From Dimorphilus gyrociliatus (Eukaryota; Annelida; Polychaeta; Dinophilidae), in assembly GCA_904063045.1 (NCBI GenBank), contig CAJFCJ010000009.1, forward strand, positions 2,232,968-2,296,967: a DNA stretch of 64,000 nucleotides, in the 5' to 3' direction. A program made the position numbers and the translations under genes. The notes under the pieces were generated by a model, which was given only the letters and a program-made list of their open reading frames with translations, searched no databases and was not told the origin of the DNA. Shown here one piece after another: positions 14,839 to 27,484 of this stretch (within the stretch, counting starts at the first letter, position 1; every line of letters starts with the position of its first letter).

Positions 14839-17800
14839 ATGGTTGAAGAACGAATTTCTCTTCTTAAAAGTATTGGCTTAACTGAAACTAAAGCCAAAGA
14901 AACTCTTCAAAATGAAACTGTAACCTCTAATCTAATATCCATTATAACAGAGGTAATTATTTTAAAGTACAAGAACTATTTCTTGTAATTTTTCCTTTGT
15001 GAATATCTTATCTGAAATTGTATCATTTGTTGTCTTATTTTATCAGGCAAAAAACTTATCCGGCAAGGATGGCTTTAGTAAACAACAAGGAAATATTTTG
15101 TACGCCATTGGGACCAGAATGAAGGAACAAATAACTAAACACCGGTCCATGCTTGTTAAGTATGTCGTGGAGGACAAAATAGCTAGCGATTTACAATTTA
15201 CTTGTAAAGCATAAATTCATTGCTTTAGACTATCGTAACTAACTCATGTTTGAAATACCAGCCGCTCTTGACTTTTTAATGGACAACGTGGCAGGTACCT
15301 TCGACATTAAACAATTCGAAGAAGCAACTGGTGTTGGTGTTCAAGTAACAGGCGAAGAAATTGAAGAAGTAGTAGAAGACGTTTTGAAGAAGAACCACGA
15401 TGAACTCTTAGAAAAGAGATATCAATTTAATACTGGAATGCTGATTAGAGAGGTTCATTTCAAGCCAAACTCATTATTTATTTGAATTCAATGATTAAAC
15501 TTTTCAAAGGTTCGCGATCGTCTTAAATGGGCTGACGCAAAAATTGTCAAAAGTGAAATTGAAATTCAACTTTTGCACTTACTTGGTCCCAAGACAGAGG
15601 AAGATCTTAAAAAAGGAAAAACGAAAGTAAGAATTTTCAAAACCATTTAGTCAAACTAATAATCAATTTGAAAGGTGAAGGCTAAGGTTGTTGGCACCGA
15701 AAAGGATAAAAAACCAATTTCTAAACCTGCTTCGGAAGAAAATGACACTGGAGTAGATTCCAAGGGAAATGTCAAAAGTTTCTCGGAAATGGCAGGGGCT
15801 GCTTTACATTTCCATAAAGTAGGCGAAAACTATAAAACTGATGGTTATACTGTAACTCCTGAAATCATGCAACGTCTAAAAGAACATTTTAAAAGAATTA
15901 ATGGACAGGTAAACAATCAATCTCTATCAAAAAATAATTTTATTCAAGCAAACTACTTCAGGTCAGAACACGATTTCCTCCTGAACCTAATGGAATCCTT
16001 CACATTGGTCATGCTAAAGCTATAAACTTCAACTTTGGTTATGCAAAAGCCCATAATGGTATAACATTTTTGCGATACGACGACACCAATCCAGAAAAAG
16101 AGGAGGAAAGGTTTTTTGTCGGCATTAGGGAAATGGTTGAATGGTTAGGTGAGTCAAATTTTGGATATGTTGAAGAAAAATTGCACTGTAAACGAAACTG
16201 CGAATTGTTTTATTTTAATTCGTTGTTAAAGGATATGTGCGAAATCATCCAATTTTCGTTAATTTTCCAAAAAAATAAACAATTTGATGTGTTTATTGTA
16301 AATAACGAAAACTTTCCATGTTTTGCAGGATACAAACCTTACAAGATTACACATTCATCTGACTACTTCGACGAATTATATAATTTAGCGAAGGTACTAA
16401 TTAAGAAAGGTCTTGCATATATTTGCCACCAAACGGCGGACGAATTGAAAGGTCACAATCCACCACCATCTCCCTGGCGAGAGCGACCTATAGAGGAATC
16501 GTTAGCCCTATTTGAAGATATGAAAAATGGTAAGATTGATGAAGGAAAAGCAACGTTGCGTATGAAAATGATAATGTTGGATAGTAAACAGGACCCTGTT
16601 GCTTATCGAATTAAGTTCAGTCCTCACCATCGAACAGGAGATAAATGGTATATTTATAAATATATGAAAGCAAAAATCATGTATTTTATTCAAATTTCAT
16701 GCTAATAGGTGTATATATCCAACATATGATTACACCCACTGTCTCTGTGATTCGATAGAAGATATAACTCATTCATTATGCACTAAGGAATTCGAAGCAC
16801 GCAGACCTTCTTACTATTGGCTCTGTAACGCCGTAGATGTTTATTGCCCTGTACAATGGGAATATGGAAGGTTAAACGTTAATTATACCGTAGTATCAAA
16901 GAGAAAAATTGGAAAATTAATTGAACATGGAATTGTACGCGACTGGGATGATCCTAGATTATTTACACTTACTGCTCTCAGGCGCAGAGGTATACCCCCT
17001 GAAGCTATAAATTTATTCTGTGCTAAAGTTGGGGTAACTGTTGCTCAAGTTTCTTTTGACCCTATAATGCTTGATGTCTGTACAAGAAATATTCTAAATG
17101 TTACTGCACCTCGTGCCATGGCTACCTTAAATCCACTGAAGGTCAACATTTTGAACTTCCCTGCAAACCATCCCCGAACAGTTAAAGTACCAAATTTCCC
17201 AGCCGATGAATCCAAAGGATATCATAATATTTCCATAACTGAAGTCCTTTATATTGAGGAAGAAGACTTTCAAGAGGTTTGTGACAGATGTCGGAAAGTA
17301 ATTTGAATTAATATTTTAATGTCTCCAGAAAGATGATAAGAATTTTAAAAGGCTCACTCCGAACCAGCCTGTTGGACTGAGACACTGCAATTTCGTGATG
17401 AACGTTGAAAAAGTTAAGAAAGGAAAAGATGGAAAAATTTGCGAACTTGATGTTCGAATTACTCCGGTTAGCGAAACGGCGAAACCTAAAGCCTTTATTC
17501 AGTGGGTTTCTGATCCTGAAATATGCCAAGTACGAATTTATGAAAGACTATTTAAACATAAGAATCCTGAAGACCCTAGAGAAGTTCCCGGTGGATTTGT
17601 AACTGATTGTAACCTTGACTCCCTTAAGATCATTCCAAACGCTTATATCGATAAATCTGTCAAGAGTGCTAAAGTCTACGATAAGTTCCAATTTGAACGA
17701 TTAGGTTATTTCAGCGTTGACACCGATTCTGCAGATGGAAAGGTGGGTTTTATACCATAATTCTATTATTTCATAATTAACGATAACTTTTTCATATAGC

Positions 17801-17853
17801 TAATCTTCAACCTTACTGTCACTTTGAAAGAAGACTCTAAAAAAAATCCGTAA
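14839..17853 (+). CDS. QARS1: Glutaminyl-tRNA synthetase (cytosolic)
   Basis: Class I synthetase that charges tRNA-Gln with glutamine. Exons: 14839-14952, 15047-15203, 15262-15452, 15510-15626, 15675-15908, 15962-16148, 16329-16647, 16709-17276, 17329-17742, 17800-17853; total 784 aa. The eukaryotic N-terminal appended domain ([13 protein letters not shown] through about residue 250) is followed by the Rossmann core with [13 protein letters not shown] (HIGH motif) and, downstream, VVSKRKI, the KMSKS-equivalent loop. [26 protein letters not shown] and the C-terminal anticodon-binding barrel with [10 protein letters not shown] are all present. No key residue looks altered. Transcribed towards ADRM1 (convergent, stops 162 bp apart). 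Confidence 0.96.
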
Positions 17854-18015
17854 AATACGAAAATAGACTCGATATATAAGTACATTTGCTGTGAAGTAAA
17901 ATAAACAAACGCTTTCGAATATAAATGAATTCACTGTTTATTTAAATTATATTTGGGCTGTTAAATAAAATTAATGTAAATTCATCTAGGACATACTTGG
18001 AATATACCGTTAGGT

Positions 18016-19388
18016 CTATTTGCTACTTTTCTCCGAATCTTGTAGAGCTTTGACAAATCCTTCAACGTCTCCGTTCTGTGCAGCCTGTTGGGCAGCTTCA
18101 CCTAATTCGAACTGAGCTATTACTGGTCCTAATTGTCCAGTGGCTAGAGCGGAGGCAAAAGTCTGTAAGGCCTGTTGAAAATGGGGGGAACTAACTGTCG
18201 CTCTTAATTCGTCAGTTGTTCGAGGTAAGCTCTCCGCTTCAGGAAGATGAGGCAATAAGGCTTCCCGGTGAGCAGGATTCGATAAAAGAGGAATCAATGC
18301 CTCTGGTGTCAATGCTGATGAAATATCGACACTTTGACCAGCAGGTGCCATGTCAGTAAGCATGCTCTGCAAGTCAGATAATTGAATCCTCTGAGCCCTC
18401 TGTTCGCTTCCCTCATTGGATGGAGCGGTAGCTGCAGTTGCTGGTCGTGCCCCAACTTGCGCTGAATCAGCTGTTCCGCTTCGGGGTCCAGGAGAAGATT
18501 GGACACGTGACGGGGTTGTTGACTCGGACGTCGTTTGACCAGAGCCAGGCCTTCCAATTATTGCATTTAGGTTGCTAGAATTAGGCCCTCCACCCATTCC
18601 TAAAAGTTGAATTAGTTGTTGTTGGTTCATGCCACCTAAAATATTCGATAGCTCAGGGTCAGCAACATCACTGGGTAATCCACCATTCCCAGTTCCTCCT
18701 CTGCTACCCATTTGGGGTGGAGGATGGTTGAGAAGCTCGTTAACTTTTTTACAGTTGTCTTCATCTTTGTCTGTCTTTGGTTCCTGAATGTATGATATCT
18801 ATATAATAAAAGCTTTAGATCCCATAAAATGATATTACCTGGACCCAAAAAAATAATTTCCGAGTTGAACTTTTAAACTTCAGTAAAAATACTCTACCAG
18901 TCTTACACTGAGGAACTCTTCGGAATACCGTATCATCAGGAAATATGATCAAATCCTATATTACAGATCAATTAAAAACTTTGAATTAAATTTATGATTG
19001 GTGGTGCTTACATCTTCAGGTTTATTCGATGTGCGGTCCTTCCAGCAAAAATGCATCAAACCATCTTCGGATTGAAAGATGTAGATTAAGCCTATAGAGT
19101 ACACAAATAGCAATAAGTTGCATATATTTCATCTAATTAAAAAAAAAGTAAGCTTCTTAAGCTTTAAAAGTAAATTTATAACTTAAAACTTATGAATCAC
19201 TTTTCACAAGTCATCCTAAAATGATACAGCATCGCAAGAGGCACACGTTTCACCTAATCTTACTAACCTTTACGCTTATCCGGATACACTATCTTGTCAC
19301 TTGAATTGAGAGTCATCTTGCCAGCCCGGAACTCCAGCAAATTTTTGCTTTGAGACCGGGTTGAGCCGAAAAGTGCACCAGACGCCAT
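18016..19388 (-). CDS. ADRM1: Proteasomal ubiquitin receptor Rpn13
   Basis: Subunit of the 19S proteasome that binds ubiquitin and recruits the deubiquitinase UCHL5. Exons (minus): 19388-19268, 19091-19012, 18955-18839, 18783-18016; 361 aa. The N-terminal Pru domain is clear ([55 protein letters not shown]). A Ser/Pro/Gly-rich linker follows, then the DEUBAD-type C-terminal domain ([57 protein letters not shown]). The order and spacing match the animal orthologue. Head-to-head with SAE1. Confidence 0.95.
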
Positions 19389-19878
19389 TTTGATTACTCA
19401 GGAAAAAATTTCAAAATTTAAGTGCGCCATCTAACGACAGCATGTTAACCAGTTCTCGTAGAGTTTAAATAATCAATTTTTGAGCTCTTTTCGACATAAA
19501 TTACAAAGAAAGATTATTCAGAACTTTCCTCGATATTAAAATAACAATAAATCAGTTTTGTATAAAAAAATTGGAATATCAGTAAAAAACTTTTATATGG
19601 TCGCTTTCTAACAATCTATACTCTGAAATGAAAAAAAAAATTTTTAACTCTAAATTGACGTTTAATAGATCAATTTACATTTTGATCAAATCACTTTTAT
19701 TGATATTTATAACAAACAGACGAACTTTCAATGGTGGTAAATATTCTTCGAAGTATTAAGTTTGAAGATGGACATCACTAACGTCTAGAACACTTTTGAT
19801 TTTGGAAAAGTTGTGAAATCAACCGGCGTCTGTCTTAAAGACTTGTAGATATTTCCTGATAACAAAACTAAACTTGAT
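19389..19878. promoter_or_regulatory. Divergent 5' region of ADRM1 and SAE1
   Basis: 490 bp between two divergent ATGs. AT-rich, no coding exon recognised; probable shared promoter region. Confidence 0.4.
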
Positions 19879-20907
19879 ATGTCTAACAACGAAATATCTA
19901 AAGAGGAGGTTGACCAATATGACAGACAGATTCGTCTGTGGGGAATAGAAGCACAGAATCGGTAAGCCACTACAAAACTATTATATCGCCCACTTTTATA
20001 TCGTGTTCTGTTGTAGACTTCGGAATGCAAATGTATTAATAATCGGCATGGGGGGATTTGGAGCTGAAGTTACAAAAAACATTGTTCTTGCAGGAATTAA
20101 CTCCATTGTTCTAATGGATGATAAAAATGTAAGTTTATAGAATTCTACCAACTAAATATCGATTATATAATGAATCTTGAATTTCTCGTAAAAAAGGTGA
20201 CGATGGTTGATGGTAGTTGTCAATTTCTTATTGATATTACTAAAGATATCGGAAGAAACGTAAGATTTATATAATTACAAATTCACAATTGAATTTCTTG
20301 AAAACATTTAAATTTGCAACTCTAGAGGGCGGAATGTTCAGTCTCAAGAACAAAATTACTTAATCCAAATGTAAAGGTCTCCTTTATAGCGGAAACCATA
20401 AAGAATCTTTCTAATGATTATCTTAAAAAATTTGATGTCATCTGTGCTACGACTGGTTCTCAGGAGGATATAACGAGATTGGATGAAACCTGTCGAGAAA
20501 ACGGGACCGTCCTCTTCTTTGGATGCGTTCAAGGAACCTTCGCTTATTATTTTATTGATGCAGGAAGTCATGAGTACACTAAAAAAACTATTAAGAATCA
20601 AGAAACTACATATTCGGAAGATGTTCAGGAATTTCCTAAATTCTCAGATGTGCTCGAGACTAGAAATCCGTCTACATTACTCATTAAAGCCTTGGATTTT
20701 ATTACAGGTGTAAAAAAGCCTATATTAATGGAATTCGGTGTTGCTTGCGCTGTTATCGGTGGAATTGTCGCTCAGGAAATAATTAAAGCCATTTCAAAGA
20801 AAGATCCACTGTACAATAATTTTTTTGTATTTGACTCTCAAGGCGATGGAAGTGGCCAATTTTACAAAGTGTTAAAAGAAAAATATCCATGTCAAAAGTT
20901 TGATTGA
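19879..20907 (+). CDS. SAE1: SUMO-activating enzyme subunit 1
   Basis: Non-catalytic half of the SUMO E1 heterodimer (with UBA2). Exons: 19879-19961, 20017-20128, 20197-20259, 20326-20907; 279 aa. Landmarks are VDQYDRQIRLWGIEAQNRLRNA, IIGMGGFGAEVTKNIVLAG (nucleotide-binding Rossmann loop), FLIDITKDIGRNRAE and AVIGGIVAQEIIKAIS, then NNFFVFD near the end. The protein is about 65 residues shorter than the human one: the linker between the central fold and the C-terminal helix pair is reduced. The family lacks a catalytic cysteine, as expected for this subunit. Confidence 0.93.
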
Positions 20908-21063
20908 ATTAGTTAAAAAGAAACACATTTACTTTATTATTGAAAAATATCTAAAACGTTTATTCATTTTGAACGCAAGTTAGTGAAACATTTATTCAAA
21001 TTTATTAGAAGCTTAGTTTCAGAATCGTATTGGAGCGTTTTGAAAAAACTAATATTCAGATTT

Positions 21064-21510
21064 TCACTTTTGTTTCTTTTGGCCCATTTCATTTGCTCTA
21101 TTTGTCATCAATTCGTGCTGCAAAAAAATGAACATAAACTATCTAAATATACAGAAAAATTTTATTTTACAAAAAGCTACCAATTTGGGACTTTTTCGAG
21201 CAATCATTTTAACATCTTCAACTGATACGGTATTTCTTTTAGCATGTTGAGCAAAGAGTTCAAGATCTCTTGCCATCATTTCACTATACTTCCACGCAGC
21301 TTCTGTCATTACAGCAAGCACTTTTTTTTGAAAGGATATTTGTTGTCTGTCCGCAACTTCTTGGCAAGTCGATCCTACCGCAAAATGAATAGCTGCCTTT
21401 AGTCTCTGTAATCAAAGTTTGCCGATCAAAATTAATTGATTTATAATAAAGCAAATACCAACCTTCTTGATAACGTCTACTTCAGAATCAGAGTCATTTT
21501 CCCCAGACAT
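21064..21510 (-). CDS. CENPS: Centromere protein S / MHF1 histone-fold protein
   Basis: Histone-fold subunit shared by the CENP-T-W-S-X kinetochore complex and the FANCM-MHF DNA-repair complex. Exons (minus): 21510-21463, 21405-21181, 21117-21064; 108 aa. Diagnostic sequence: RLKAAIHFAVGSTCQEVAD, then DLELFAQHAKRNTVSVEDVKMIARKSPKL. Without the last intron the frame would run on to a stop at 21139, but a GTAGCT donor after SPKL and a TTTTTTTGCAG acceptor join a short exon, HELMTNRANEMGQKKQK, that fits the vertebrate helix and basic tail; I prefer that model. Head-to-head with RPS25. Confidence 0.85.
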
Positions 21511-22021
21511 AGTAATTTGTTCTTTAAGTTTTCAATCTGGACCTGTAGAAATTATTTAAATAGAACGTCCTGCTTTTGCTAAGTACATATTTCATAAATG
21601 AAGATCTAATGGTGCAAACTGACAATGCTAAAGAGCGAGTACATAGGAGAAAAGGAATGGTATATCAATAAATAATAATTTATACCTTATACTTTTAAAC
21701 ATACAGTTTATTGCCTTCTAATAACAATATACAGAAGTAATCAGCTATTCTAAAATATTAAAGTGAATTAGTTTTATTTAGGTAGAAAGACCAATACTGC
21801 GGTAAGGTTCGCACTTTAAAATTTTGGCGGGATTAATCTGGTAAATTTGCCAAAATAATTTTTATTGAAATTTTATTAAATTATCATAAAACAATGATTT
21901 GTAAAATATTATTAATATTAAGGATTATTTTAAATCATATTTTGCCGAATCAAAAATAATAAAATAAGTGCGGTCCTTGAAATCGTAGCCGGAAACAGCC
22001 TCTTTTTCGCTAACTGCAAGC
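21511..22021. promoter_or_regulatory. CENPS/RPS25 divergent 5' region with TOP-like tract
   Basis: About 510 bp. Close to the RPS25 ATG lies CCTCTTTTTC at 21999-22008, a pyrimidine tract of the 5' TOP type used by ribosomal protein genes, about 15-25 nt before the start codon. Transcription start is not known, so the TOP call is tentative. Confidence 0.45.
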
Positions 22022-22789
22022 ATGGTCGGTATATCAGACAAAAATTCCAAAATTTTCATAGTTTTCCTTGATATTTGGAAATTTCCCCTCTCTCATACCT
22101 TAATTATATAATAAAGAATCATTTGTAACTACAGCCTCCCAAAAAAGCCGACCCGAAAGGAAAAGGAAAAGCCGCCCCAGCTAAGAAGAAGGAAGGATCC
22201 TCTGGTGGAAAGGCTAAGAAGAAGGTGATCATTTCGACTGACTGTTTTAGCGGTTGTTCTCTTATGTAATATTTTATTAACGTTTACAGAAGTGGTCGAA
22301 GGGAAAAGTCCGTGACAAACTCGATAACTTGGTTCTCTTTGACAAGGGAACGTACGACAAACTGTACAAAGAAGTAAGTGTAAAACATTGAGCGAAAACG
22401 TAATAGCATCATTTTTAAATTAGGCGAATATTTTCAATAATGTAACACCTTCTTTTGCAAATCAAGTAATCAACTTAAAAAATTTATTTTGACATTGATC
22501 TTGAACTAATGTCCTTAACCATGCTGTTTTCAAAATATCAGCACGTTTATTATGTTACTATAGTAAAGCATCCTAATTTTTTTCATCCTACATAATTATC
22601 TTTCTTGTATAACAGGTACCGAGCTATAAATTGATAACCCCCTCGGTTGTTTCCGAACGTTTAAAGATTCGTGGATCCTTGGCCAGAATGGCCCTCCGGG
22701 AGTTGCATGAAAAAGGTGTTATCAAAGTTGTTTCGAGACACCATAGGCAGCAAATCTACACCAGACCATCTAAGGCCCAAGAAAGTTAA
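22022..22789 (+). CDS. RPS25: 40S ribosomal protein S25 (eS25)
   Basis: Small-subunit ribosomal protein. Exon 1 carries only the ATG (22022-22024); then 22135-22224, 22290-22373, 22616-22789; 116 aa. The Lys-rich N-terminus ([19 protein letters not shown]) leads into [39 protein letters not shown] and [11 protein letters not shown]. The donor after the ATG (GTCGGT) is weak but the ATG-only first exon is common for ribosomal protein genes. Codon use is more GC-rich than in the neighbours (for example AAGGGAAAAGTCCGTGACAA), as expected for high expression. Confidence 0.95.
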
Positions 22790-23269
22790 ATTAACAGATA
22801 AATTTTTTGAGAATACAGTTTGGTGAATGAATACTTCTAGCACTTGTACAAGCTTTTTTTTAGAGCTAATCAATTTTACTTCTAGAGGAGTTAACTTACA
22901 TGATATACTAAAGGCGTACTTACGGTGAAATTACTTGAACAAACGAAATTAGTATCTCAATGTCACATAAGTTGTGAAAATTGAATTATCGAAATGTTTA
23001 TTGGTGTTTTTTACTATAGAGGATAGAATTCACTCTAATTTATTAAAATAGAGATGATCAATATTAAGACATTGAAAGTGATACAAATACTCTTGGATAT
23101 ATTTAGACGATTTTCAAAGACACTTAAAAGAGCAACTAACAATTTTAATGGGTGTGTCAGGGAATACAATAGGGTAAATTTCCCTAGATATTAATATCCA
23201 ATAGGCGTCTTTTATGTGAAAGGAAATTACTGAAAGTACACAAATATTTCTTATGAACAGAATAAACTC
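22790..23269. other. Convergent 3' flanks of RPS25 and the FTP-like gene
   Basis: 480 bp, AT-rich, no coding signal; holds two 3' UTRs. Confidence 0.4.
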
Positions 23270-23886
23270 TTAGCAAGTCGGTCTTGCTGTTCGTGTTGTG
23301 CACTCTTTCTCGTAATACTTTCTGTCACTATTGCTGTTCAAGCTCTTTAAAGTATAGCCAAACTGCAATGAGCCGTTTGGAAAAGTAAATCCAGTACAAT
23401 TTGAGTGAATTGAACAAATATCTGAACACGACTTTAAGGTATCACAGTTTATACCTTTCATTTCATACTTGGTTGTTTGCAATAAGTTATAATAGATAGA
23501 ACCTAATTTTTGACCAAAGATTTGTATATCAAGCTTTGGTAAACTCCCATTAGACGTCAAATGCAAGTACATGCCAAAAGTAGGCTTATAACATTTGATT
23601 ACGTAAGTATATACGTTATCAGCATTTGGGACTTGTAACCACCTTCTTGGAATATAATAATTGCATTCAGTTGCATTTAGTCTTGATCCTTGAGGTGAAA
23701 TATCTATATTAATATTATTCGTTAATGGTTGCGTTGTTTTAAAAACTATTGATGTTATATTTCCGCAACTTTCCAATTTTAGAGAGAAATTCCTATAGCC
23801 ATTCACAGAGAAATTTTGCAATACAGGGATTTTTTCATAGACTTGGTTACCGACCATTTCTCCAAAAGCTACAGAGAGTATATACA

Positions 23887-23930
<44 letters not shown>

Positions 23931-26890
23931 CTGTTTGTTTTCGTTTAATATAACAATATTACATAATAGGCAGAAAAAGAAATGACCTACCAACTGGATA
24001 AATAATGCCGTCAATCGGTGTTTCTGGAATTTTGTTACCGTATATGATAACTTCGCATATTGTTAATTCAATAGAATTAATTCCTGTTATGAATGAAATT
24101 CTTCCAGTATTATTACATTTAAAAAATAGCGGCCAATTAACACCCTCAGTATAATTAGTAAATGTACACTTTCTATTGGAATTGAAATCGTTTTGACCTG
24201 GCCAATTTTGAAGTATATAAGTATGTAACTTGTCAATAATGCCTGCGAATAAATAAATAATACAAATATTAATTTCAATAGCATATTTATATTTCAATAT
24301 AAAAAATATATATAGTATAATAAACGCAGCATGACCTATCGGAGTTTGAACGTTTAATATAATTTCTTGAAATTTTATATGACTATAGTTGAGGAAGTAA
24401 AAGGCAATCCAGGAACTTTTGGCATTTTCAAATTGAAAGCAAATGTCACGTGAATAAAAGTCATAAATGTTTAAAGCATTTTTGTCTATAGTTAGAGATA
24501 AGTTTTGATTGAATTCATCATAATCGGAAACGTCAACTAAGCTAGCATCGATAATTTCTAAAAATATAAATAGTTTTAAAGTGAAAACTTGCTAGTCTTT
24601 TTTTTTTCTATTAATAACTACCTTCGTTATTTACCTCCTGTTTGCCAAATATTAATAATTCACATATTTCAATACTTCCGTTTATCGTACTAAATCTAAC
24701 AAATCTTGCTTGTTCATTATCATTACAAACGAAGAAGAAGGAAGCTCCAACATGCTTTAATATATCAAGTTTGATGTTATCATTAATACAAAACTTTTTA
24801 TAGAATAATGAATCATCGGATAGTTGTTGAAAGTCTATTAAAAAATTAATTGTGTACTCGAATGATCTAGGTTGAACAAGCTGGGCTATAAAAAGATAAA
24901 ATAAAAAAAAAACACATCACAAAATTTTAAAACATCCTTGTGTTATATATAATTAGTTTTTACCATATCCATTTCTAGCGACAAAACCAATTTTTTGTAT
25001 TATATATAATTGTAATAAATCAATAATTAACCATTCTCTTTCGCCAATTTCGGTTACAGAACATCCGTCAACCCAAAAAGAATCTCTACTATTATTATCT
25101 ACCGAATAGCCGGAATATCCTCCCCTATTTAAATACTGATAGACGGATGAAGACCAACTAGGCTTATTTTTTGCAATATTTGGATAATCTACAGGAAGAA
25201 AACGTACTTTTTTCACGACAGTGATAGCTTATAAGTTTATGATACAAACGATCATCTTCTACATAAAAGCCATAGACGTTAACTTCGCAAATTCTTTCGC
25301 TATCTTCACTTGGATTATTATTTCTTTCTTTTTTTATAAGTACAGTATTTGATTTGATTGTTAAATCATCGCAAAATATTTGATAGTCTTGCTCTTTATT
25401 TGTTTTACCGCAGTAATTCGTTTCATTGATAGTAAATATATCACTTTCTGACTTTTTCAATGAGGAATAGATATAGTAATCATATAGATTTGTTGTTGAG
25501 TTTTTGTAGCCTATTTAAGATGGTCAAAAATAATGGAAATAGTGTTATTTAATAAAAGATATAAATACTTTTTGATGAAGTTTGACACATTGACGTATTA
25601 AAATACGTTGTTCCAAGTGTAAAATTACTGTAGAATTGAAACTTTGGATCATATTTATAATTAATTGGATTATTTAATTCTTCCAAAGTTGGCTTATAAT
25701 GTAAGCTTTTTGTCGTTGTACCCGATGGTTTAATGTCCACATCAAATGTCCAAAATCTTGATTTCCATATTGAAGTATGAACATAAACGCAATGGCTTAT
25801 ACTTCCTTGGCTTGTCGACGCCGATCCAGTTGCGTACGGTTTAAGAACTTCGTATCCTTCGTGCCTCATAAAAAATCTCGCTAATCGAAATATTTTCTAT
25901 TAAAATTTTACGCAAAATTATTCTAATAGTTATAATAACCGTCCTCTTTAAGAACGAATAGTTCTATACTATAAACATTGTAGATTGCGTTCAGGAAAAC
26001 TGCTAAGTAGGAGGGAGATTGGAAAGCGTCGAAAGACGTTCTGTGTATACTTTTGGGAAGTTGAATATCTTTAAGTAGGGCAGAGATAATGAATGAAAGG
26101 AATCTTATATCTTAATGATAATAATAGAGTTAAATATTTGTTTAATAATTACCTATTGTTTTATAATCTTTTATTATACTGGCCTGAATCATATATAGAT
26201 AATTGTCAGCTTCCTCTTTTACTTGTACAATGAAACCGGGAAGTAGTGTACTATTTACGTCTCTGTTTGTCAATCTCTCCGACAAAGGAATACTTGCTTG
26301 TATATTTTTAATAGAACCAATACAATCGCTCCCATGTAAACCGAAGACGTCATTAGCTTGTATAAGTATAGGATTCACTAGTTTCAAGGTACTAATGACA
26401 TAATTTTTAGCCATAGGCACTTCGTAAGCGCTGTTTATTTGATATTTTCCGGAAATGAGGCGAGTCCAAACACCTATACAGTTAGCAATATTTAGGTTTA
26501 GTTTTTATTATGATTAGTAATAATAATAGAATACAAAGAAAAGGCTTAAAGTGAAAAATGAAAAGCTGTTACCGAAGTAACATTGTTCATTATTTGCTCT
26601 GATAAACTTCCATTCAACAATAAATCCTCTTTCATTAAATGAATTGTCAGGTTTCTTAAATATATTAATACCATAGAAAGAGTTATCATTTTCTAGTGAA
26701 GGTATTGTAATATCATCCATTTTGTAATTTGGAAACGTTAATACATTTTTACCAATTAAACACTCAATTTTCATGATTATTAAACAATCTATAAGGCAGT
26801 TATTGGTATTTAAAAGTGTTGAAATTAAATTTTTGCAATAAAAAAATTACCAATAAGGATTATTAATTGAAAGTAGTTGAAACTATACAT
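23270..26890 (-). CDS. Secreted protein with FTP/fucolectin-like repeats and a PAN-like tail
   Basis: Ten exons (minus): 26890-26851, 26788-26573, 26473-26153, 25880-25569, 25510-25250, 25188-24964, 24885-24622, 24557-24336, 24242-23991, 23868-23270; 903 aa. All introns are phase 1, typical of shuffled extracellular modules. The start at 26890 gives a hydrophobic leader (MYSFNYFQLIILIDCLIIM), so secretion is likely. At least three repeats resemble F5/8C or FTP lectin folds: starts like NIAKNKPSWSSSVY with WVDGCSVTE and EWLIIDL, ends like ICEVNVYG, ICELLIFG, ICEVIIYG. The last exon adds an apple/PAN-like SCSDICSIHSNCTGFTF. Sugar-binding residues are not obvious. Many N-glycosylation sequons. 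No named orthologue recognised. Confidence 0.72.
23887..23928. repeat. (AT)n microsatellite
   Basis: About 40 bp of near-perfect AT dinucleotide repeat inside the last intron of the FTP-like gene. Similar shorter TA runs occur near 8967, 35787, 37000 and 58763. Confidence 0.85.
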
Positions 26891-27484
26891 ATTATCCGTT
26901 TGACTGCAATATATTGAATGACAAATGAACTGGTTTGTCAACTTAAGTATCTATTGAATTAATATTCTTCCTGTGTCTTTCCTAAGGTCAATATGAAAAA
27001 TGATAAAAACTCCAAGGTGAATAGGAGTTAGAACGGATTTACTAACTAAAAGAAGGAAAATCTATATTTATAGATAAATTACGTAAAAAATATCTTGTTT
27101 ATTTATATTAAAATGGTATAACAGCTTTAACAAAAGAATTATCAAAAGCTATTGTTTCTATCCAAGAGGAGTCGACTTTCCATCGAATAGGGAATTGAAT
27201 ATTTCTTAAACTAACAAATAAATATATATAATGTAAACTATATAATATTAGTTAATAATCTAATGTTTTAAATTATTAATTAATTACAATCATCTAATTA
27301 AGATAGGCATTATTAATATTCATTAATTTAATTTCTATTATCTGTAAAAGAATAACTTTTTGTCAATATTAATCTTTATCACTTCTATAGGCCTATTAAT
27401 AGAAAAAGGAAGAAAAAAAAACAAATATATATACAGTATATATAAAAGTATTGAAACTTTCCTACGATCATTACAGAGTAGAAA
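26891..27484. promoter_or_regulatory. Divergent 5' region of the FTP-like and ankyrin-like genes
   Basis: 594 bp of very AT-rich DNA between divergent starts. No exon or motif recognised. Confidence 0.35.

Noticed and set aside
21139-21180. Read-through C-terminus of CENPS (VAFCKIKFFCIFR)
   Set aside because: A donor at 21180 and acceptor before 21117 give a tail that matches vertebrate CENP-S; the read-through is intron sequence.
25189-25207. A 19-nt intron inside the FTP-like gene (GTACGT...TGTAG)
   Set aside because: A GTTTGT donor at 25249 gives a 61-nt intron in the same phase, typical for this genome, and keeps the repeat end and start intact.
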